Of a stretch of 11,313 nt of DNA, positions 5,327 through 11,047 are shown in pieces. The stretch is from assembly GCA_023392615.1 (NCBI GenBank), contig JAEVYT010000004.1:1-11313 (forward strand). The letters run 5' to 3'. This stretch comes from Bacillota bacterium (lineage in GTDB: Bacteria > Bacillota > Clostridia > Lachnospirales > Lachnospiraceae). Made by a program: the position numbers and the translations under genes. Each line of letters starts with the position of its first letter. Within the stretch, counting starts at the first letter, position 1. The notes under the pieces are model-generated. The model was not told the origin of the DNA. It saw only the letters and a list, made by a program, of their open reading frames with translations, and did no database searches.

Positions 5327-6409
5327 ATGAATTATAACATCGCAGTTATACCGGGTGACGGAATTGGACCGGAGATTATTACGGAGGCTAAAAAGGTTCT
5401 AGACCAAATTGGCTTAAAGTTTGGACATAATTTTGACTATACGGAAGTACTAATGGGCGGTGTGTCAATTGATGCTACAGGGGAACCGTTGACAAAGGAA
5501 GCCCTAGAAACAGCGAAGAAAAGTGATTCCGTATTACTTGGAGCGGTAGGCGGTAACGTGGGACAGTCAAATTGGTATTCGCTCCCACCGCATTTAAGAC
5601 CGGAAGCAGGACTGTTAGCGATTCGTAAGGGACTTGGATTGTTTGCCAATATCCGCCCGGCGATCCTTTTTAATGAGCTAAAAGGTGCATGCCCGCTGAA
5701 AGAAGAAATCATCGGAGATGGTTTTGACTTTGTTGTTATGAGAGAATTGACTGGTGGACTTTATTTTGGAGAACGCAGTACCGTGGAAGAGAATGGCACA
5801 AGAAAAGCAACAGACACGCTTGTTTATGACGAACATGAAATCCGTAGAATTGCGAAGTGGGCATTTGAAATTGCTATGAAGAGAAATAAAAAGGTATGTA
5901 GCGTGGATAAAGCGAATGTATTGGATTCCTCGAGATTATGGAGACAGGTAACCAAAGAAGTAGCTAAAGACTACCCTGAGGTTGAGCTTAGTGATATGCT
6001 TGTGGACAATTGTGCGATGCAGCTTGTGAAAGATCCGCGACAATTTGATGTAATCCTTACAGAAAATATGTTTGGTGATATCCTATCCGATGAAGCGAGC
6101 ATGGTAACCGGATCGATTGGTATGTTAGCATCGGCAAGCTTGGGAGATACGAAGTTAGGTTTATATGAACCGAGCCATGGTTCCGCGCCGGATATCGCAG
6201 GTCAGAACAAGGCAAATCCAATTGCTACGATATTGTCAGCAGCGATGATGCTTCGTTATTCCTTTGATTTAGAGAAAGAAGCAAACCTGATTGAGGACGC
6301 AGTAAAGTCAGTACTAAAGAAGGGGTACAGAACAATTGATATTATGTCCGAAGGTATGACATTAGTAGGTACGAAGGAAATGGGTGAATTGATAATTGCG
6401 GAATTATAG
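5327..6409 (+). CDS. leuB: 3-isopropylmalate dehydrogenase
   Basis: LeuB oxidises and decarboxylates 3-isopropylmalate to 2-oxoisocaproate with NAD+, the third step specific to leucine synthesis. At 360 residues it has the usual length. The sequence begins with the family opening IAVIPGDGIGPEI (5-17). Substrate-site arginines are R100, R110 and R139, the last in RELTGGLYFGER (139-150) with Y146. K195 is in SVDKANVLDSSRLWR, D227 in VDNCAMQL, and the metal aspartates D251 and D255 are in NMFGDILSDEASM. The NAD-binding loop is EPSHGSAPDIAGQNKANP (281-298). All key residues are present. It is the first gene of leuBCD, starting about 150 bases after its probable promoter, and leuC follows after 58 bases. 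Cytosolic, a homodimer in the family. Confidence 0.98.
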   Translation: MNYNIAVIPGDGIGPEIITEAKKVLDQIGLKFGHNFDYTEVLMGGVSIDATGEPLTKEALETAKKSDSVLLGAVGGNVGQSNWYSLPPHLRPEAGLLAIRKGLGLFANIRPAILFNELKGACPLKEEIIGDGFDFVVMRELTGGLYFGERSTVEENGTRKATDTLVYDEHEIRRIAKWAFEIAMKRNKKVCSVDKANVLDSSRLWRQVTKEVAKDYPEVELSDMLVDNCAMQLVKDPRQFDVILTENMFGDILSDEASMVTGSIGMLASASLGDTKLGLYEPSHGSAPDIAGQNKANPIATILSAAMMLRYSFDLEKEANLIEDAVKSVLKKGYRTIDIMSEGMTLVGTKEMGELIIAEL

Positions 6410-6467
6410 TTTTGGCTATATCAACATTGATTGACAATAATAAATAAGATATAAGGAGGATATTACG

Positions 6468-7733
6468 ATGGGAATGACAATGACGCAAAAAATATTGGCC
6501 GCGCATGCAGGTCTTAAACAAGTAGTTGCAGGCCAATTAATTGAGGCGGATTTAGATTTAGTATTAGGAAATGACGTAACAGCACCGGTAGCTATTCATG
6601 AGATGGAAAAGATGACGATCAAGAAGGTATTTAATAAGGATAAGATTGCTTTAGTTCCGGATCATTTTACTCCGAATAAGGATATTAAATCCGCTGAGCA
6701 TTGCAAGTGTGTACGCGAATTTGCGATGGAACAGGAGATAACAAATTATTTTGAAATTGGTGAGATGGGTATTGAACATGCCTTATTACCGGAAAAAGGA
6801 TTGGTAGTAGCAGGTGATGTTGTAATCGGTGCTGATTCACATACTTGTACCTACGGTGCACTGGGAGCATTTTCAACCGGTGTTGGAAGCACTGACATGG
6901 CAGCAGGTATGGCTACCGGTAAAGCATGGTTTAAAGTTCCTTCTGCATTAAAATTCGTATTAACCGGCAAACCATCTAAGTGGGTTAGTGGAAAGGATGT
7001 TATATTACACATCATAGGTATGATTGGTGTGGATGGAGCATTATATAAATCTATGGAATTTGTCGGCGATGGCATCAAGAACCTCACCATGGATGATCGT
7101 TTTGCGATGGCTAATATGGCAATTGAAGCCGGTGCAAAAAACGGAATTTTCCCAGTAGATGAATTTGCTATCGAATACATTAAAGACCATTCTACTAAGG
7201 AGTATAAGGTGTATGAAGCGGATGAAGATGCAGAATATGACGAAATCTATACGATTGATCTTTCTGCATTAAAGTCAACTGTTTCCTTCCCTCATCTTCC
7301 TGAGAATACCCGTACTATTGATGAAGTGGGAGAAGTGAAGATTGATCAGGTTGTAATTGGATCTTGTACGAACGGTAGAATTGAGGATTTACGAGTTGCA
7401 GCGAAGATTTTAGAAGGAAAAAAAGTAGCAAAGGGCATGCGTGTGATTGTATTCCCAGCTACACAGGCAATTTATCTTCAAGCAATGGAGGAAGGATTAC
7501 TCGCTACTTTCATAAAAGCGGGAGCGGTTGTAAGTACACCGACCTGTGGTCCTTGCCTTGGCGGACATATGGGAATCTTGGCAAAAGGGGAAAGAGCAGT
7601 AGCAACAACAAATCGTAACTTTGTAGGACGTATGGGTCACGTAGAATCAGAGGTATACCTGGCTAGCCCGGCTGTTGCTGCAGCCAGTGCTATAACCGGC
7701 AAGATATCAGGACCTGAGGAAATTGGATTATAA
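6468..7733 (+). CDS. leuC: 3-isopropylmalate dehydratase, large subunit
   Basis: LeuC is the iron-sulphur subunit of isopropylmalate isomerase, which with LeuD converts 2-isopropylmalate to 3-isopropylmalate by dehydration and rehydration. At 421 residues it belongs to the shorter LeuC/HacA group found in archaea and many clostridia, not the roughly 465-residue E. coli type. Aconitase-family motifs are plain: GADSHTCTYGALGAFSTGVG (121-140) and the [4Fe-4S] ligands C300 (GSCTNGR), C360 and C363 (TCGPCLGGHMG). The segment TNRNFVGRMGH (381-391) is typical of isopropylmalate isomerase. The start is set by AAGGAGG (6453-6459) eight bases upstream. The small subunit gene follows after 15 bases with its own AGGAGG, so the two subunits are probably made from one mRNA. 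Confidence 0.97.
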   Translation: MGMTMTQKILAAHAGLKQVVAGQLIEADLDLVLGNDVTAPVAIHEMEKMTIKKVFNKDKIALVPDHFTPNKDIKSAEHCKCVREFAMEQEITNYFEIGEMGIEHALLPEKGLVVAGDVVIGADSHTCTYGALGAFSTGVGSTDMAAGMATGKAWFKVPSALKFVLTGKPSKWVSGKDVILHIIGMIGVDGALYKSMEFVGDGIKNLTMDDRFAMANMAIEAGAKNGIFPVDEFAIEYIKDHSTKEYKVYEADEDAEYDEIYTIDLSALKSTVSFPHLPENTRTIDEVGEVKIDQVVIGSCTNGRIEDLRVAAKILEGKKVAKGMRVIVFPATQAIYLQAMEEGLLATFIKAGAVVSTPTCGPCLGGHMGILAKGERAVATTNRNFVGRMGHVESEVYLASPAVAAASAITGKISGPEEIGL

Positions 7734-7748
7734 TAATAGGAGGTAACT

Positions 7749-8234
7749 ATGAAAGCATTTGGTACAGTACACAAATATGGTGATAATGTAGATACAGACG
7801 TAATTATTCCTGCTCGTTATCTGAATTCCTCCGATCCGAGGGAGCTTGCAGAGAAATGTATGATTGATATTGATCAGGACTTTGTTAATAGAGTAAAGGT
7901 TGGAGATATCATGGTGGCAAATAAGAACTTTGGTTGTGGTTCCTCTAGAGAGCATGCACCAATCGCAATTAAAGCCTCCGGTATCAGCTGTGTTATCGCA
8001 GAAACCTTTGCAAGAATCTTCTACCGTAATGCTATTAACATCGGTCTTCCGATTATCGAATGTCCGGAAGCAGCCAAAGAGATTGAAGCAGGAGACCAGG
8101 TTGAGATTGACTTTGACAATGGTATAATCTTTGATAAAACAAAGGGGACTCAGTATCAGGGTCAGGCATTCCCAGAATTTATGCAAAAAATAATTAAGGC
8201 AGAAGGCTTAATTAACTATATTAATAATAAGTAA
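7749..8234 (+). CDS. leuD: 3-isopropylmalate dehydratase, small subunit
   Basis: LeuD provides the swivelling aconitase domain that completes the isopropylmalate isomerase active site with LeuC. The 161-residue length fits the short LeuD that pairs with the 420-residue LeuC type. The signature NVDTDVIIPARYL (13-25) is followed by NFGCGSSREHAP (60-71), which holds the substrate-contacting Ser and Arg. The FARIFYRNAINIGLP segment is at 87-101. An AGGAGG five bases before the ATG sets the start. It is the last gene of the operon. A perfect 21-bp inverted repeat lies 16 bases after its stop. leuA, the committed first step, is not in this cluster and must lie elsewhere if the pathway is complete. 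Confidence 0.97.
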   Translation: MKAFGTVHKYGDNVDTDVIIPARYLNSSDPRELAEKCMIDIDQDFVNRVKVGDIMVANKNFGCGSSREHAPIAIKASGISCVIAETFARIFYRNAINIGLPIIECPEAAKEIEAGDQVEIDFDNGIIFDKTKGTQYQGQAFPEFMQKIIKAEGLINYINNK

Positions 8235-8250
8235 TAACTATTTCATATTT

Positions 8251-8302
8251 AATCACAACAAAGGATACTGCATCAACCGAGGCAGTATCCTTTGTTGTGA
8301 TT
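8251..8302 (+). terminator. Perfect 21-bp inverted repeat after leuD
   Basis: Arms 8251-8271 and 8282-8302 are perfect inverted copies with a 10-base loop. The position straight after the leu operon suggests an end-of-transcript structure. The bases that follow are GAGGAAAA, with no T-run, so it is not a canonical intrinsic terminator. It may stabilise the 3' end or act with Rho. Positions 8303-8394 show no clear promoter for the next gene. Confidence 0.6.
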
Positions 8303-8394
8303 GAGGAAAAGCGAAGGGGTAAGTGTACACATTATGGTTACATATAAGTTAAATAATTCGCATGGATGTACAGGGATTCAAGGGAGGGTGTCGT

Positions 8395-8844
8395 ATGTTG
8401 ATTAATCCGATTGGTTACGTGAAATCTGAGGTGATAGAACAAAAAGACCATGACTGGAGCAGTACTATATCTCATATTATAATAACTCCGGAATATGCCG
8501 AAGGTCTATCAGGTCTATCAGAGTTTAGCCATATAATTGTTATTTATCATCTACATCAAGCAGAATTTAATCCAGCGAGAGATTTGATTAGAAGACCGCA
8601 GGGTAGAGAAAATATGCCAATGATAGGAATATTTGCGCAGAGAGCTAAGAATAGACCGAATCCGATTGGTATAACAGCGGTTAAATTGTTAGCAGTAGAG
8701 AACAATATAATTACCGTAGAAGCTCTAGATGCAATTGATGAAACACCGATTTTAGATATAAAACCTTATTATCCTCAATATGACTTAAAGGATAATGTTA
8801 TTGTACCGCAGTGGGTTAACATATTGATGGAGCAGTATTTTTAG
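8395..8844 (+). CDS. trmO: TrmO/TsaA-like tRNA (t6A37) N6-methyltransferase
   Basis: This 149-residue protein is a TsaA/TrmO-family SAM-dependent methyltransferase, the family that methylates N6-threonylcarbamoyladenosine at position 37 of some tRNAs. The motifs are in order: INPIGYVKSE at the N-terminus, LSGLSEFSHIIVIYHLH (38-54), GIFAQRAKNRPNPIGIT (78-94) and DETPILDIKPYYP (115-127). It lacks the extra C-terminal domain of the 235-residue E. coli protein, as many Firmicute members do. Exact substrate is therefore by family only. The ATG at 8395 is preceded by GGGAGGG at six bases; the open frame upstream has no ribosome binding site. A 9-bp tandem repeat (8503-8520) encodes GLSGLS. It may share readthrough transcription from the leu operon. 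Confidence 0.85.
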   Translation: MLINPIGYVKSEVIEQKDHDWSSTISHIIITPEYAEGLSGLSEFSHIIVIYHLHQAEFNPARDLIRRPQGRENMPMIGIFAQRAKNRPNPIGITAVKLLAVENNIITVEALDAIDETPILDIKPYYPQYDLKDNVIVPQWVNILMEQYF

Positions 8845-8907
8845 TCTGAGATGCGAATAATTGAATTACAAAATTTGTATATTTTGCTATACGATATTAA
8901 GTAAAGA

Positions 8908-8936
8908 TTGACTTTATTATTGGTATGATTTATTAT
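8908..8936 (+). promoter_or_regulatory. Strong promoter with no ORF directly behind it
   Basis: TTGACT (8908-8913) and TATTAT (8931-8936) are spaced by exactly 17 bases, each five of six to consensus. A transcript would begin near 8943 and meet an intrinsic terminator within about 85 bases. Confidence 0.65.
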
Positions 8937-8942
8937 TAATAC

Positions 8943-9030
8943 TAGATAACAACTAAAAATTATATAAATACCAAGTGAAATTCGAGGAGGAATTCCATTT
9001 GCTTAGGCAGATGGAACCTCCTTTTTTATT
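8943..9030 (+). ncRNA. Candidate small RNA or attenuated leader
   Basis: The stretch lies between a good promoter and a strong terminator and has no start codon with a ribosome binding site. It would give an RNA of about 85 nt, with an A-rich unpaired 5' part and the terminator hairpin as its 3' end. Either it is a free small RNA, or it is the leader of the nucleotidyltransferase-like gene at 9083 controlled by conditional termination. I recognise no known riboswitch or T-box consensus. Confidence 0.4.
8985..9030 (+). terminator. Strong intrinsic terminator
   Basis: AGGAGG (8985-8990), TTCCAT (8993-8998) and TGC (9000-9002) pair in order with GCA (9007-9009), ATGGAA (9011-9016) and CCTCCT (9017-9022) around a TTAG loop. 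Six Ts follow (9022-9027). It could also end readthrough from the trmO-like gene. Confidence 0.85.
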
Positions 9031-9082
9031 GTCATTGAGTTGATACCTGGTACTGTTAATTTTCTTGTATTGGAGTGATATT

Positions 9083-9733
9083 ATGAAACATCAGGAATTA
9101 CTAAAAAAAATTATACCCGAATTGAGAGGCGACAACTCAATTACAGCCGTGATGCTTATGGGATCTGTGGCTGCGGAGACGGAAAATCCAAATTCGGATT
9201 TGAATCTTTTTATATTAGGTAATAAGAATAAATTACAATCAGAAGTTATAGATGGTATTATGGTAGAATATTTATACGTTACGCAGGAAGCAGCTCAGTC
9301 AAAGCTGGATAAGTCTGGAACAGAGGTTTATCACTATATGGGTAGCAAGATTATTTATGATTTGGATGGAAGATTAATTAAACTAATGCGTAGTGCTATA
9401 AACAAATATAAAAAATATAAGGCGAACGAAAAAGATAAACTTGAACTCAGGCATTGGCTCTATAGTGCGAAATCAAAACTAAATGCTTCTATAAATCAAC
9501 AGGAATCTCTCATGTCAGAATTTATTACAGCATCAGCGACTGATAAGGTTATTGAAGCTGTGTTTGCAATTAATGATATACCCCTCCCGCCCATTAGCAG
9601 AATGTTTTATGAATTACCGAATCTGAGGCATATACCGGAACCGGATTGGTTTGAAAACTTATATAACAAAAATACGGGAAGAAGAACAGAAACTATTTTT
9701 AAAACCATTGATTGGGCACTGGATTTGCTATAG
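9083..9733 (+). CDS. Nucleotidyltransferase-fold protein with altered metal motif
   Basis: This 216-residue protein starts with a nucleotidyltransferase (Pol beta/kanamycin nucleotidyltransferase) fold. LMGSVAAETENPNSDLNLFI (25-44) corresponds to the family motif GS-x(9-13)-D-x-D. Here the second acidic metal ligand is Asn41, while Gly27, Ser28 and Asp39 are kept. Glu62 in GIMVEYLYV is placed like the third acidic residue. Residues about 105-216 are mostly helical, resembling the C-terminal helical domain of antibiotic or small-molecule nucleotidyltransferases. The change at Asn41 may weaken catalysis or mark a different activity; the substrate is unknown. The ATG at 9083 follows GGAG at seven bases; the in-frame TTG at 9065 is unlikely. 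It lies downstream of the promoter-terminator unit at 8908-9030. Confidence 0.7.
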   Translation: MKHQELLKKIIPELRGDNSITAVMLMGSVAAETENPNSDLNLFILGNKNKLQSEVIDGIMVEYLYVTQEAAQSKLDKSGTEVYHYMGSKIIYDLDGRLIKLMRSAINKYKKYKANEKDKLELRHWLYSAKSKLNASINQQESLMSEFITASATDKVIEAVFAINDIPLPPISRMFYELPNLRHIPEPDWFENLYNKNTGRRTETIFKTIDWALDLL

Positions 9734-9754
9734 GAAAGGAACATTTTTTATAAT
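9725..9754 (+). promoter_or_regulatory. Promoter of the LysM-domain gene
   Basis: TTGCTA (9725-9730), overlapping the last codons of the upstream gene, is followed after 18 bases by a perfect TATAAT (9749-9754). The same box pair and spacing occur in the LysR promoter of this window. Confidence 0.6.
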
Positions 9755-9801
9755 AATTACATAATTATAAATAGAACTTTATATAAGTGATGGTATAAAA
9801 A

Positions 9802-10671
9802 ATGTTTAATACGATTGAGTATACAATAAGACCATATGATACGATATGGATGTTGGCACAGGTGTTTAATACGACGGTTGATTCCATTATGAATATGAAT
9901 CCTGGAATTGATCCGAGAAATCTTCAATTGGGGCAGGTTATTAAAATTCAGCCAGATCATCAGTATTCATCATCACAAAGAGGAATGGTACAGGGTATGA
10001 ACTATTCCGTTTACCCAGCTGAGATGAACTATTATGATGATACCATGGATATGGATATGGACATGGATAACATGGGTTATGAAGGAATGGGTGAATGGTA
10101 CGAAAATGGCTTTATGGATGATAACCAGGAAGCAGTACAGATGACTGATCTTATGAATTATATGCGTATGCTTTGGGAACAGCATGTTGCATGGACGAGA
10201 ATGGCAGTAGTAGGGATTATTCATAATCTTCCGGAATCATCACAGATTATAAATCGGTTATTACGTAATCCTTCGGATTTTGCAAAAGCGCTGGAAGTAT
10301 ATTATGGGAAGGAAGTTGCCGATAAATTCAATCAGTTATTGACAGACCATCTAACGATTGCAGCAGACTTGTTTAAAGCTGAAAAAGAAGGAAATAAAGA
10401 AGCTGCTGAAGCAGCAGATAAACGATGGCATGAGAATGCTGATGAGATAGCGCAATTCCTTGCATCCATTAATCCATACTGGAATGAAGATGACTGGAGT
10501 GCTATGTTAGAGGAACATTTGAAACTATTAAGTGATAATGTAAAACAGATGCTAAATGGCGACTACGAAGACAGCATCAACGGTTATGACCAGATTGAAA
10601 TACAGGCTTTGGAAATGGCTGATATGATGGCAGACGGAATAATAAGACAATTTTCAGGTATGGAAGATTAA
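9802..10671 (+). CDS. LysM protein with Met/Asp-rich linker and helical domain of unknown function
   Basis: A 289-residue protein. An N-terminal LysM domain (about 5-50; YTIRPYDTIWMLAQVFNTTV, then NPGIDPRNLQLGQVIKI) suggests binding to peptidoglycan or spore cortex. There is no signal peptide before it. A linker (62-120) is rich in Met, Asp, Tyr and Gly, with four MD pairs encoded by a hexamer repeat. Residues about 121-284 are helical, with conserved-looking RLLRNPSDFAKALEVYYG (152-169), LLTDHL (179-184), NPYW (224-227), MLEEHL (235-240) and ALEMADMMADGIIRQF (269-284). I recall this C-terminal domain next to LysM in other clostridia and Paenibacillus, but know no function. The ribosome binding site is weak. 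Lack of a signal peptide plus LysM is typical of spore-associated proteins; that role is inference. Confidence 0.8.
   Translation: MFNTIEYTIRPYDTIWMLAQVFNTTVDSIMNMNPGIDPRNLQLGQVIKIQPDHQYSSSQRGMVQGMNYSVYPAEMNYYDDTMDMDMDMDNMGYEGMGEWYENGFMDDNQEAVQMTDLMNYMRMLWEQHVAWTRMAVVGIIHNLPESSQIINRLLRNPSDFAKALEVYYGKEVADKFNQLLTDHLTIAADLFKAEKEGNKEAAEAADKRWHENADEIAQFLASINPYWNEDDWSAMLEEHLKLLSDNVKQMLNGDYEDSINGYDQIEIQALEMADMMADGIIRQFSGMED
10045..10068 (+). repeat. In-frame hexamer repeat (ATGGAT)x4
   Basis: Four tandem ATGGAT-type hexamers, the third being ATGGAC, encode Met-Asp four times in the linker of the LysM protein. Such a microsatellite could change length by slippage without breaking the frame. Confidence 0.8.
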
Positions 10672-10723
10672 AAAATAAAAAAATTTCTTGAAAAGTATGA
10701 TTAATGCCAATGCATGAAAGAAT

Positions 10724-10753
10724 GTATTATTCTCATTTTCTTGACTCATAATA
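10724..10753 (+). promoter_or_regulatory. Possible sigma-G-like promoter of the DUF1540 gene
   Basis: GTATT (10724-10728) and CATAATA (10747-10753) are spaced by 18 bases. The -10 matches the Bacillus forespore sigma-G form CATNHTA fully, and the -35 matches GHATR at four of five. A vegetative reading, TTGACT (10741-10746) with TATAAT (10767-10772), needs an unfavourable 20-base spacer. Neither is certain. Confidence 0.3.
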
Positions 10754-10788
10754 GTATCGTAACAAATATAATTTATGGAGGGAATAAT

Positions 10789-10968
10789 ATGTCAATCAAA
10801 AAAATGGATAAACCAAATGATGGCGTTAGATGTATTGTAAATACTTGTGAATACTATATGAATGGTGATCACTGTGCAGCTGAGAAAATCAGCGTAGAGC
10901 CTAGAAACGCACATCAATCAGATGAGACAGATTGTTCAACTTTTGAGCCAAAAGGCAAAACGTTTTAA
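10789..10968 (+). CDS. DUF1540 four-cysteine small protein
   Basis: A 59-residue protein matching the DUF1540 family of Firmicutes. The conserved pattern is visible: C15, C20, C29 and C49, in VRCIVNTCEYYMNGDHCAAE and then ISVEPRNA followed by ETDCSTF (46-52). The four cysteines suggest a small metal (zinc or iron) site or a redox unit, but no function is established to my knowledge. The ATG at 10789 has GGAGGG six bases upstream. A longer open frame from 10714 has no ribosome binding site and would add a segment not seen in the family. The gene is a single unit, closed by the hairpin at 11006-11043. A possible sporulation-type promoter lies upstream. Confidence 0.88.
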   Translation: MSIKKMDKPNDGVRCIVNTCEYYMNGDHCAAEKISVEPRNAHQSDETDCSTFEPKGKTF

Positions 10969-11005
10969 TTTAACAAATATTTGAAGTGTTTTAATTGGTA
11001 ATCAA

Positions 11006-11045
11006 AAAGAAGCTGTTGCAAAAATTTGCACCGGCTTCTTTTTAT
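11006..11045 (+). terminator. Intrinsic terminator of the DUF1540 gene, intron target
   Basis: AAAGAAGC (11006-11013) pairs with GCTTCTTT (11034-11041), continued by a G-U pair, a G-C pair, one mismatch and TGCA/TGCA pairing near the tip. A run of five Ts (11039-11043) completes it. The group IIC intron sequence begins five bases after this T-run, as expected for this intron class. Confidence 0.85.
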
Positions 11046-11047
11046 AT

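Noticed and set aside
7728..8186. 152-codon minus-strand ORF over leuD
   Set aside because: leuD on the plus strand has full family motifs and a good ribosome binding site; the antisense frame is Cys-rich nonsense with no initiation site.
8985..8990. AGGAGG as a ribosome binding site
   Set aside because: No start codon lies at a fitting distance with an open frame, and the hexamer is the 5' arm of a terminator stem.
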